Positions 43,692 through 51,308 of a stretch of DNA of 64,000 nucleotides are shown one piece after another (within the stretch, counting starts at the first letter, position 1; each line of letters starts with the position of its first letter). The notes beneath the pieces are model-generated. The model had not been told where the DNA came from. It was given only the letters and a program-made list of their open reading frames with translations, and ran no database searches. Origin of the DNA: an uncultured Bacteroidales bacterium (GTDB lineage Bacteria > Bacteroidota > Bacteroidia > Bacteroidales > Bacteroidaceae); contig CACYOC010000017.1 of NCBI GenBank assembly GCA_902775975.1, positions 37,367 to 101,366 on the forward strand, read 5' to 3'. The position numbers were made by a program, and so were the translations under genes.

Positions 43692-44750
43692 TTACTTCAC
43701 GATGAACTTCTTACCGTTCTGGATGACCATGCCCTTGAAGGCACCGTTCACCTGCTGACCAGCGAGGTTGAACATAGCAGCGTTAGCCTTCACCTCAGCA
43801 GCCTTGACGGTCTCAATGCCTGTAGGCTTGGTGAAATCAGCCTCAACATCGGTAGGAACAGCACCACCGCAAGCCTCAGCAGACATATTAGTTGTACCGA
43901 AAGCCACAACAGAACCTCTGATGTCAACGTTGGTTGCCTTGCCACTTTCGTTAATAACTGCTGCAAACTCAGGAGCCAACACCTTGGTACCACCCATATC
44001 AACTACTGCAACATAGTCCTCGGCTACTCCATTGTTAGGAGTGAAAGTGTAGCCACCGAAGCCTAACTGTGAAGTCTGCTGATAAATGTAGTAGCTCTCA
44101 TTGGCAGAAACATTCAAAGAAATCCAACCCCAAACAGGCTGGTTGCCTAATTCAATGACATATTTGTTAATAGGATCCTTCGATTCTCCTGCACGCTTTG
44201 CATTTTCATCATCTACACGCTGTTTGATATCGGCTGCTGTTAAATACCTAGGAACAGAAACCTCCTTCTCGTCGATCATTTTCGTTTCATTCTGACCGTT
44301 CACATAACCTTCGAAAGAATAATCTACATAAGGCTCCAAAGGCTTACCGTCAGAAGCCTTAACGACAAAGGTCTTACGGTTACCCTTGTTGACCCATGTA
44401 TTGAACTTCAACACCCCATCCACCTTCGGAGTGAGCTTGTAGTACAGACCATAAGCAGGGGCACCTGTCTGACCATTCTCATAATCAATGTAGGTGTAGG
44501 CAGGGCGAGTCATATACTGCGCCTGGTTTTCACTGTAGAAATACTCAGCAAGGAGTGTGGCATAACCGTTACCAGTACCCATCAGGAAGAGCATGTCGTT
44601 GTTGTCATTGTCCTTCTTGTTGTTACCATTAGTCCATGTAATGTCACCCCATGTAATACTCTTACATTCGTAAAGGCCGGGCTCATGATCCTGTGCATTC
44701 ACTGCTACGGCGAACATTGCCATAGCGACAAGCGTAAAGATTTTCTTCAT
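43692..44750 (-). CDS. Secreted protein of unknown function with Prevotella-type C-terminal tail
   Basis: 352 residues. Signal peptide ends near 'VAVNAQ' (~19). The body is beta-rich ('YGLYYKLTPKVDGVLKFNTWVNKGNRKTFVV', 'YYIYQQTSQLGFGGYTFTPN') and resembles carbohydrate-binding or adhesive jelly-roll modules without a catalytic motif. The tail 'AMFNLAGQQVNGAFKGMVIQNGKKFIVK' resembles those of the S8 and M4 proteases. Own promoter and terminator. Function not assignable. Confidence 0.8.
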   Translation of the reverse strand: MKKIFTLVAMAMFAVAVNAQDHEPGLYECKSITWGDITWTNGNNKKDNDNNDMLFLMGTGNGYATLLAEYFYSENQAQYMTRPAYTYIDYENGQTGAPAYGLYYKLTPKVDGVLKFNTWVNKGNRKTFVVKASDGKPLEPYVDYSFEGYVNGQNETKMIDEKEVSVPRYLTAADIKQRVDDENAKRAGESKDPINKYVIELGNQPVWGWISLNVSANESYYIYQQTSQLGFGGYTFTPNNGVAEDYVAVVDMGGTKVLAPEFAAVINESGKATNVDIRGSVVAFGTTNMSAEACGGAVPTDVEADFTKPTGIETVKAAEVKANAAMFNLAGQQVNGAFKGMVIQNGKKFIVK

Positions 44751-44808
44751 AATTGTAATTGTTTAAAATTGTTAGTAATTATAAGTTGTTTGTTCTCAAT
44801 TTACGCTG

Positions 44809-44840
44809 CAAATATAGAGATTATTTACGAAACCTCCAAA
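44809..44840 (-). promoter_or_regulatory. Promoter of the secreted-protein gene
   Basis: Minus strand: TATATTTG (44816-44809) with TTTG (44840-44837) 20 bases upstream. Confidence 0.75.
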
Positions 44841-44898
44841 TATTTTAACGATTTTGTGTAATTAAGACGCTTAAAACACAAAAATGTCATCAAAAAAC

Positions 44899-44929
44899 TT
44901 GGCAATAACGTTCTTTTTTCATAATTTTG
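44899..44929 (+). promoter_or_regulatory. Promoter of the fRMsr-SGNH unit
   Basis: TAATTTTG (44922-44929) with TTG (44899-44901), spacing 20. It lies 28 bases before the ATG. Confidence 0.75.
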
Positions 44930-44957
44930 CAGACCTAAAACTATAGTTCATCACAAA

Positions 44958-45422
44958 ATGAATACCAACGACAAGGCAGAACGATACCGGCAACTGGTAC
45001 AGCAGATAGCGGCACTGGTGGAGGGCGAGACGGACATGACCGCCGTCATGAGCAACGTGGCGGCAGCCATCCACACGGAGATGGGGTTCTGGTGGACAGG
45101 CTTCTACCGCGTAGTAGATGGCGAACTGCTGTTAGGACCGTTCCAAGGCCCTGTGGCGTGTATGCACATCGGCTACGGCAAGGGCGTCTGCGGCACAGCG
45201 TGGCAGCGAGGCGAGACGATTGTCGTGCCCGACGTGGAGCAGTTTCCAGGACACATCGCCTGCAGCAGTGCCTCGCGGTCGGAGATTGTCGTTCCTATAT
45301 ATAATAATAAGGTACGCCGTGTGATAGCTGTACTCGACATCGACAGCGAGCGGCTGGCAGCATTCGACGATACCGACCGCCAATACTTAGAAGAAATATG
45401 CCAAATCATAGCCCAACGATGA
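44958..45422 (+). CDS. msrC: Free methionine-(R)-sulfoxide reductase (GAF-type)
   Basis: 154 residues, a single GAF domain. The three redox cysteines are C68 and C78 in 'VACMHIGYGKGVCGTA' and C102 in 'GHIACSSASRSEIVVP', with the same 10- and 24-residue spacing as E. coli YebR. It reduces free Met-R-sulfoxide using thioredoxin. The stop overlaps the next start (ATGA), so translation of the SGNH hydrolase is coupled. Confidence 0.93.
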   Translation: MNTNDKAERYRQLVQQIAALVEGETDMTAVMSNVAAAIHTEMGFWWTGFYRVVDGELLLGPFQGPVACMHIGYGKGVCGTAWQRGETIVVPDVEQFPGHIACSSASRSEIVVPIYNNKVRRVIAVLDIDSERLAAFDDTDRQYLEEICQIIAQR

Positions 45423-46525
45423 CAACAGACAGTCAGTGGGTGGCTTGCTGGGGCAACGCCACCTCTATCAGCAACCGGCGGGAGGCCGTCTATGCCAAAG
45501 ACCTCACGCTGCGCTATCCCATCAGGATGTGCTTCAGCGGCACCATGCTGCGCTTCCGCTTCTCCAACCTCACCGGCACGGAACCCGTGACGCTGGACAA
45601 GGTATTTGCCAACCACGTCGCCGTGACCTTCGGCGGCCAGAAGAGCGTCACCCTGCAGCCTGGCACGGAGACGGAGAGCGACGCCATCAGCATGGCGGTG
45701 AGAAGCGGCGACACAGTAGAGGTGAGCATGTATATGGCAGGCTACACGCAGATGAACAGCGGAACCTTCGTCACAGGACCTCTCTCGAAGGGTTACTACG
45801 CCTACGGCGACTATGCCGACGCCAACGTACTACCGCAGGACTTGAGTCGCAGCACCAACTGGTTCTACTTCCTCAACACCATCGACGTGCTGACGTCAAA
45901 GGACAACCGAGCCGTCGTGTGCTACGGCGACTCCATCACCGCACAGTCGTGGCCCGACTACCTGGCGCAGATGGTCTTCGGCACGAACACCGCCATCATA
46001 CGGCGAGCCGTCAGCGGCACACGCATCCTGCGACAGTACGACTGCATCACCTATCAGGCATACGGCTTGAAGGGTGCCACACGCTTCCCCATCGAGATGA
46101 ATGTGGCTGGCGCCACGGACGTCATCATCCAGCACGGCATCAACGACATCATTCACCCCGTAGGCACCGACGTCAACCCCTTCCGCCCATGGAGCGACCT
46201 GCCGACGGTCGAGGAAATGGAGCAAGGCGTCGAGAACATCTATGTCCGTCCTGCCAAGGAGCAAGGACTCCGGGTGTGGAGCGGCACACTACTGCCCATC
46301 TACGGCTGGCGCACCTACAACGAGGAGCGCGAGACGATGCGCCAAGCCTTCAACGAGTGGCTGCGCACATCGCCCCTCTTCGACGGCTGCATCGACTTCG
46401 ACAAGGCCGTCCGCAGCAACAGCAATCCCAAGGCCTTTGCCGACGGCTACGACAGCGGCGACCACCTGCACCCCAGCGAGCGAGCCTACGAAGCCATGGC
46501 ACGCACCGCCGCCCAATATTTTTAA
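45419..46525 (+). CDS. SGNH-family esterase/lipase
   Basis: 368 residues from the ATG at 45419, which overlaps the upstream stop (ATGA); a frame start at 45398 would lie inside the upstream gene. An N-terminal beta-sandwich-like domain (~1-150) precedes the SGNH/GDSL hydrolase: block I 'VVCYGDSITAQSW' with the catalytic Ser, block III 'IQHGINDI', and block V 'GDHLHPSERAY' with Asp/His. No signal peptide is apparent. Such enzymes remove acyl or acetyl groups from sugars or lipids; substrate unknown. A long open frame in another phase (45436-46536) is only a GC-rich shadow. Confidence 0.85.
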   Translation: MTTDSQWVACWGNATSISNRREAVYAKDLTLRYPIRMCFSGTMLRFRFSNLTGTEPVTLDKVFANHVAVTFGGQKSVTLQPGTETESDAISMAVRSGDTVEVSMYMAGYTQMNSGTFVTGPLSKGYYAYGDYADANVLPQDLSRSTNWFYFLNTIDVLTSKDNRAVVCYGDSITAQSWPDYLAQMVFGTNTAIIRRAVSGTRILRQYDCITYQAYGLKGATRFPIEMNVAGATDVIIQHGINDIIHPVGTDVNPFRPWSDLPTVEEMEQGVENIYVRPAKEQGLRVWSGTLLPIYGWRTYNEERETMRQAFNEWLRTSPLFDGCIDFDKAVRSNSNPKAFADGYDSGDHLHPSERAYEAMARTAAQYF

Positions 46526-46546
46526 TACTTTTTTAAAAAAATCACT

Positions 46547-47527
46547 ATGGAACAGAACAGCATCAAGAAGCGAGTCGTAGGCGTTGATATCGGCAATGCC
46601 GTAACCACCTACGCCATCGTTGACGTCCGTGGCAACGTGATAGCCCACGACCATTTCCTCACCACCGACTATCCCAACATCAACAAATACGTTGAGAAAC
46701 TGGCGGAGAGCATTCTCACCATGGCCGAAGCTCAAGGCGGCTACGAGACCATCCGCTCTGTAGGCATCAGCTGCCCCAGTGCCACCTACGCCTCAGGATG
46801 CATAGAGAATGCTGCCAACCTGCCGTGGAAAGGCGTCGTACCCTTAGGAGCCATGCTGAGGGACCAGTTAGGCATGGCTGTAGCGTTGGGCAACGATGCA
46901 CACAACACCGCCCTGGGCGAGAAGATGTACGGTTGTGCCCACGGCATGAAAAACTTTATCGTCCTCAACATCGGCATCGGACTGGGCAGCTGCTTCTTCT
47001 CCGAAGGTCACGAGCACTCGGGAGCCCACGGCTATGCTGGCGAGATAGGGCACACCTGCATTGAGGAGAACGGTCGCCCCTGTCCCTGCGGACTGAAGGG
47101 CTGCTTGGAGGCATACGTCGCTGCGGCAGGCATCGTGCAGACCGCCCGCGAACTGATGCAACAGACGGACACTCCCTCGAGGATGCGCAACATAGAGACG
47201 CTGAATCCGAAAATCATCACCGAGCTGTGCGACGAAGGCGACACACTGGCCATAGAGGTGTATCGACTCACCGGCAACTACTTCGGAAGAGGACTGGCAA
47301 CCTACGCCAGCATCGTTAACCCTGAAGCCATTATTATTACTGGTGGCGTATCGCATGCCGGCCACTGGCTGCTCGACCCCACCTGTGAATCGTTCGAATG
47401 CCACGTGTTCCGTAACATGAGCGGCAAGGTGCGCATCATGCTCTCCGACCTGGACGATGCCGAACGCGACGTGCTGGGCGCCAGTGCCTTGGCATGGACC
47501 GTCCCCGAATACTCTCTGTTCAAGTAA
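46547..47527 (+). CDS. ROK-family sugar kinase
   Basis: 326 residues. 'GVDIGNAVTTYAIVDVRGN' phosphate-binding start, catalytic Asp in 'ALGNDAHNTALGEKMYG', 'GIGLGSCFF', and the ROK zinc motif 'GEIGHTC...CPCGLKGCLEAY' with its His and three Cys. Most likely a glucokinase-type or other hexose kinase. Usual length. It closely follows the SGNH gene. Confidence 0.9.
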   Translation: MEQNSIKKRVVGVDIGNAVTTYAIVDVRGNVIAHDHFLTTDYPNINKYVEKLAESILTMAEAQGGYETIRSVGISCPSATYASGCIENAANLPWKGVVPLGAMLRDQLGMAVALGNDAHNTALGEKMYGCAHGMKNFIVLNIGIGLGSCFFSEGHEHSGAHGYAGEIGHTCIEENGRPCPCGLKGCLEAYVAAAGIVQTARELMQQTDTPSRMRNIETLNPKIITELCDEGDTLAIEVYRLTGNYFGRGLATYASIVNPEAIIITGGVSHAGHWLLDPTCESFECHVFRNMSGKVRIMLSDLDDAERDVLGASALAWTVPEYSLFK

Positions 47528-47635
47528 CCCTACCCTACTCTTCATCACTCAATAGCAACGCTTACCTTTCTGCATGCTAAGAAACGGGGGTAAAAATTTA
47601 AATAAACGTAAAGAAAACATCAAAAAATGATGCTT

Positions 47636-47686
47636 TATGTAGGCTCTATGTAGGCTCTATGTAGGCTTGGGAGGCAAGCCTACATA
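47636..47686 (+). terminator. 11-base repeats folding into a possible terminator after the ROK gene
   Basis: TATGTAGGCTC occurs at 47636 and 47647. A third copy, TATGTAGGCTTG (47658-47669), is perfectly complementary to CAAGCCTACATA (47675-47686), followed by TTATTTTATT. A further TATGTAGGCTTTT lies at 47723. It could end ROK transcription and is also an 11-base-phase array. The rest of 47687-47986 shows no gene. Confidence 0.6.
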
Positions 47687-47986
47687 AGTTATTTTATTGA
47701 CATCCAAACACTTACATGCTTTTATGTAGGCTTTTGGCAAAAATTACCAAAATTTCTCGCGAGAAATTTTTGCACCGAGGTGTACCGATTTGGGGTGACC
47801 AAAACAGCGACACCTTATTATATTATATATATACCATCATACTTCCTGCATATACCACCTCTTCCCGTTGGAATCATTTTGACACTCGCAAGAATAACAT
47901 TGTTCTTATGTCAATCAATGTACACACATTCGTTAGTCATAATTGAGTATTTTATAGCATTTAAGGGCTATTTTGTAGAAATTTAG

Positions 47987-48090
47987 GCAAAAATTGTAAA
48001 CAAATCAAAGAAAATCGAGTTTTTTTGCAGTTGTTTTCTTTTTTTTATTAAATTTGCCGCGTGCTTGCCAATAGGTGCCTTTCACCCAAA
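47987..48090 (+). promoter_or_regulatory. Promoter/leader copy A
   Basis: This ~104-base stretch is clearly similar to 49291-49396: matching 'AAATC.AAGAAAAT.GAG', 'TTTTTTTATTA', 'TTTGCCG..TG.TTGCC.AT.GGTGC' blocks in order. It contains TTTG (48024-48027) and TAAATTTG (48049-48056), spacing 21. It precedes the metalloprotease remnant and zinc-ribbon ORF, as copy B precedes the FHA operon. Confidence 0.65.
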
Positions 48091-48218
48091 GGACTATATC
48101 AGATACAATCCCAAGAAATGGTTTTACACATTTTATATGCAATTTTGACGTTCTCGTGGTATTTTATTACTTATGACATAGTTTAATTTAAGTATGACAA
48201 TGAATAAATCAAATTGTT

Positions 48219-48416
48219 ATGCATGAACTAGGGCATGCTGTTGGTGGGTTAGTTCCAAACAGGAAAAGCGATGGAGGACATTGTCCTAATAAACATTGTC
48301 TTATGGTTAACGCAAAAAATCACTTCCCATATACCCCGATTACTAGTTTTTGCGTATCTTGTGATAAAGTGATGAGAAGTAAGGGGTTTGATACAACTCA
48401 AATGAGATTTAAATAA
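48219..48416 (+). pseudogene. C-terminal fragment of an archaemetzincin-like metalloprotease
   Basis: 65 residues beginning right at the zinc motif: 'HELGHAVGG' (HExxHxxxG), then 'HCPNKHCLM' and 'FCVSC', the order of zinc and Cys motifs expected in archaemetzincin-like proteases. An in-frame stop at 48201-48203 and absence of the N-terminal half in other frames indicate a decayed gene. Translation of the fragment itself is possible but would not give a full protease fold. Confidence 0.6.
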
Positions 48417-48436
48417 TAATCGTAAAACAAATAAAT

Positions 48437-48538
48437 ATGAGATACTGTAGTTATTGTGGTAAATCGATACAGGATGGATATTTGTTCTGTGGGAGTTGCG
48501 GCAAGCCTGTTGCGGCAGAGACTACTGCGAACGATTAA
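48437..48538 (+). CDS. 33-residue zinc-ribbon micropeptide
   Basis: ATG at 48437, stop at 48536-48538. The sequence has two CxxC knuckles, 'YCSYCGK' and 'FCGSCGK', 14 residues apart, the classic short zinc ribbon that usually starts larger membrane proteins. Here it ends after 'PVAAETTAND'. It may be a functional micropeptide or the surviving N terminus of a degraded gene; nearby genes use a related zinc ribbon. Confidence 0.55.
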   Translation: MRYCSYCGKSIQDGYLFCGSCGKPVAAETTAND

Positions 48539-48614
48539 CAGGCACAGACGGCAAAAAGTTTTTGTTAAAATCCGAAGAATAAGGCACCTCGTACTTGCAG
48601 AATACGGCTTGCAC

Positions 48615-48622
48615 TAACTTTG
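48615..48622 (+). promoter_or_regulatory. Possible promoter in the gene-poor zone
   Basis: TAACTTTG with TTG at 48595-48597 (spacing 17, short). No recognisable gene follows; the frame 48673-48861 (stop to stop) is open for about 60 residues but has no known motif. Nothing else is seen in 48623-48945. Confidence 0.35.
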
Positions 48623-48945
48623 CGACGGAAAAAGTAAGTATGACTCGCTTCGCCCGAAAAAGTCATAAATGAAGAAGTCGGAATAAAAATGTTTTCGTTG
48701 AGCCAAATGACCAAAGTCAAACTCGTTTGCGCTTTAGCGTATCATTCATATTTATCAGGAAGTATGGTAAACGAAGGATGCCCATTGACATGCTAAAGAG
48801 GCAATGCAGTGGATGGGCTACAACCGAAGAATGGGAAAAGGGAACTGGAATGTTCGGCTAAAAGCTGTCTGTAAGACACAGCATGAGATGACTTATAAAA
48901 AAAAGGGGGATAGAGGAAAGGAAGAAGATCAAGTGAGCCTCACCC

Positions 48946-49103
48946 TCCTTTGGTGATCCTTTGGTGGTCCTTTAGTGTTCCTTTGGGTGTCCTTTAGTGT
49001 CAAATTAGAGCATAGTTTCATACTCCAGCCAGCTCCCAGGCTGCTCCTATCCATACTGTAGGCTGCTTCTAAGCATACTCATGAGTATGGCTGGAGTAAG
49101 GCT
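48946..49103. repeat. 11- and 22-base-phase repeat array
   Basis: Five TCCTTT-led 11-base units start at 48946, 48957, 48968, 48979 and 48990. Two 22-base units led by AGGCTGCT start at 49038 and 49060. Then GGCTGGAGT recurs with an 11-base step. Some parts form inverted repeats around CATACTCATGAGTATG. No gene lies here. Confidence 0.75.
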
Positions 49104-49290
49104 GGAGTCTGGCTACATGGTGTTTACCCCCTGTGTGTTAGTGAAGGAATAGTGCATCAAGATAGCAAGGGACAAGCAAGGGAGTGGCTGCTCGATGATT
49201 GAAAAGTGGGCCGAGAAAGTTGTTTTTGTGCAAAATGTTCGTGGTTTAACATGCGTTTTTGAGACTTTTGATAGCCCAACGCGTGTAAAT

Positions 49291-49396
49291 TACGCAAAAA
49301 ATGTGAATAAATCGAAGAAAATTGAGACATTTTGCATTTGTTTGACTTTTTTTTATTACCTTTGCCGTATGTTTGCCGATGGGTGCATTGTACCCA
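49291..49396 (+). promoter_or_regulatory. Promoter/leader copy B, upstream of the FHA-kinase operon
   Basis: Homologous to 47987-48090. TACCTTTG at 49357-49364 with TTTG at 49331-49334 (spacing 22) is the best promoter for the kinase operon, and implies a leader of more than 400 bases. Confidence 0.7.
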
Positions 49397-49413
49397 GACG
49401 TAGAATAAAAAGA

Positions 49414-49648
49414 CATATTTGCTCAAATTCTCTCACCGAATCAGCACCTCGTCAAGAGAAATAAAAGGGCAAGACCATGTTACTATTGGAGCTGCGCTAT
49501 AAGCGTAGGCTTCAACCATAAGTAACATGGGGTCGTGCTGAACCTGGTGAGAGATATGGCAGTTGTCTGCGCTTTCTCTTTGTCTAAAGGTTAGTGCTGA
49601 TTAAGCCATTAACGAGAGTACTAACCGCTAAAGCAACGAGCAAATATG
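49414..49648 (+). ncRNA. Multibranched structured RNA, candidate non-coding RNA or long leader element
   Basis: Perfect 11-bp closing helix CATATTTGCTC (49414-49424) / GAGCAAATATG (49638-49648). Inside is a long arm: TCTCTCACC/GGTGAGAGA (49429-49437 / 49546-49554), TCAGCAC/GTGCTGA (49441-49447 / 49535-49541), CCATGTTACT/AGTAACATGG (49475-49484 / 49521-49530) and an apical CTGCGCT/AGCGTAG hairpin. A second hairpin is GGTTAGT/ACTAACC (49589-49595 / 49620-49626). No RNase P, tmRNA or SRP signature was recognised. It lies between promoter copy B and the FHA operon. Confidence 0.7.
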
Positions 49649-49677
49649 AATGTTCCACTTGCGCAAGACCACATAGG

Positions 49678-49752
49678 AATCCGTCTCGGATTATAGGGAT
49701 ATAAACGAAAGTCCTCAACGTTAGACCATAAGGTTGACGTTGGTGGGCTTTC
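49678..49752 (+). promoter_or_regulatory. Two hairpins in the FHA operon leader
   Basis: AATCCG/CGGATT (49678-49692) and a longer, bulged hairpin from GAAAGTCC to GGGCTTTC (49707-49752), without a following T-run. It could be an attenuator or RNA-processing site; it ends 50 bases before the first gene. Confidence 0.5.
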
Positions 49753-49802
49753 TGCATTTATGAGTAGTTTGAAAATAACAATAACTAAAAAAATAGTTTC
49801 GT

Positions 49803-51293
49803 ATGAAGATTATTAAGATTGGCCGTTCACATAGTAATAATTGTGTATTCAGCAATGACAGTGTATCAGGAACACATGCCATCCTTGAATTAGAGTCTGG
49901 TGGACAACGCGGGAAAATACGTGATCTCAATTCTAAGAATGGAACTTTTGTAAATAACAAGAAAGTTATTGGCGAAATACCTGTAACTGTAAATGATAGC
50001 ATTCGGTTTGGTTCTGAAATTACTTCCATAAAGGGCATTCTTGGAAAAATGAACGAAACAAAAGTATCGGTAAAACTTCCAGGTGTGGAAAACAGAACCA
50101 TCGGCAAAAGCCATAACAGCCAGATTAGATTTCCACAAGATGATGTTTCGAGGGAACACGCTGTAATTTATAAAACAGAAACAGGCCAAATAGTTATAGA
50201 AGATAGAGACTCGACGAATGGAACATATGTAAATGGTGTGAAGATAACAAGTCAGGTTCTCCATATTGGTGATAAAGTCACCATAACAAGGAACTACCCA
50301 TTAGCATGGGAAACTATATTTGGCGTAACTCCTCCACCAACACCTCCAACGCCAATAACGACAATTATCAGTTCCATTGCAGCCATTTTAATTGTATTAC
50401 TATTAGGTGGTGGCGGTTATTGGTGGTGGACACATCGAACATGGGATAAGGAAAGAATCTATAAGGAGTATCATGATGCCGTATGCTGGGTTTATGTTCA
50501 GTATGGATATAAAGTTAGTGTTGATGGTAAAGATTTTACGACAACCTTATGTCAGCTATGTAAAGTAACACCAGCAGAACTAGTTCATATGGAGGGAGAC
50601 GATTTGAAACCTGGGTCAGTTGGCGCTCAAGGAACGGCTTTCTTTATTAGCAAAGATGGCAAACTTGCAACGAATCTGCATATTACCCGGCCTTGGCTTT
50701 TCTCCAACGATGCCAATGAACTGGAAAGTGGTGTGAACAAGATATTGTCAATACTGGCTGCCACTCAAAATCCATTGTTGAGCAGAAGCCAAGTGAAAGT
50801 AGAGGGAGTGATAGAAGGAATGGTTGTTATACCCGATGGATTGCCAGTCAGTGATGGTAACGCAATAAGAGTTACAGAGATAAAAGGCTATGATGACATA
50901 AAGAAAGATGTTGCTGTTATACAAACAGAAACACGCGAACTCCCATCACGTGTGAAGAATGTCATTGACATAAATGATGCCGATTTATCTGATGATTGCT
51001 TAACTGAAGGTAGAACAGTCTTCACAATAGGTTTCCCATACGGCGCTGAGATTGCGATGAATAGTAATCAAGAACTCAAGAATCAGGTTCATGGTGGTTC
51101 TGTTACTCAGAACCGTGGTGATTATGAATTCGGCCATGACGCAGAAACTGCAGGTGGGGCCAGCGGTTCACCGATAATTAATGATAAAGGAAAACTTATT
51201 GGTATACATCATGCAGGAATGACTGGCGTAACAGGTGCCCAAGGTTTTAACTGGGCAATAAAAGCAAAGTATATATCAGACTTGTTAAAATAA
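49803..51293 (+). CDS. Tandem-FHA membrane protein with extracytoplasmic trypsin-like protease
   Basis: 496 residues. FHA 1 (~1-65; 'IGRSHSNNCVF', 'SGTHA', 'SKNGTFVN'), FHA 2 (~85-165; 'IGKSHNSQIRF', 'VSREHA', 'STNGTYVNG'), Pro-rich linker, one TM (~187-207), then a chymotrypsin-fold protease outside. Triad in order: H293 ('LATNLHIT'), D369 ('IKKDVAVIQ') and S456 ('AGGASGSPIIN'), followed by 'LIGIHHAG'. All look intact. FHA domains bind phosphothreonine, so kinase signals in the cytoplasm may be relayed to a periplasmic protease. First gene of the seven-gene kinase operon. Confidence 0.87.
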   Translation: MKIIKIGRSHSNNCVFSNDSVSGTHAILELESGGQRGKIRDLNSKNGTFVNNKKVIGEIPVTVNDSIRFGSEITSIKGILGKMNETKVSVKLPGVENRTIGKSHNSQIRFPQDDVSREHAVIYKTETGQIVIEDRDSTNGTYVNGVKITSQVLHIGDKVTITRNYPLAWETIFGVTPPPTPPTPITTIISSIAAILIVLLLGGGGYWWWTHRTWDKERIYKEYHDAVCWVYVQYGYKVSVDGKDFTTTLCQLCKVTPAELVHMEGDDLKPGSVGAQGTAFFISKDGKLATNLHITRPWLFSNDANELESGVNKILSILAATQNPLLSRSQVKVEGVIEGMVVIPDGLPVSDGNAIRVTEIKGYDDIKKDVAVIQTETRELPSRVKNVIDINDADLSDDCLTEGRTVFTIGFPYGAEIAMNSNQELKNQVHGGSVTQNRGDYEFGHDAETAGGASGSPIINDKGKLIGIHHAGMTGVTGAQGFNWAIKAKYISDLLK

Positions 51294-51308
51294 CCAGAAA
51301 TTATTATT

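Noticed and set aside
45436-46536. 366-residue open frame overlapping the SGNH hydrolase
   Set aside because: Other-phase shadow of a GC-rich gene; composition is His/Arg/Gln-rich with no family motif, while the overlapping frame has a complete SGNH signature.
48673-48861. Possible remnant of a small gene
   Set aside because: Open for about 60 codons with some protein-like composition, but no recognisable motif; not enough to call a gene.
49195-49464. 89-residue frame before the structured RNA
   Set aside because: It runs through the promoter copy B and has no ribosome-binding context or family similarity.
49414-49648. Retron-like ncRNA (11-bp a1/a2-type closing repeat with a long hairpin)
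   Set aside because: No reverse transcriptase gene anywhere in the window; downstream genes are FHA and kinase proteins. Kept only as a structured RNA.
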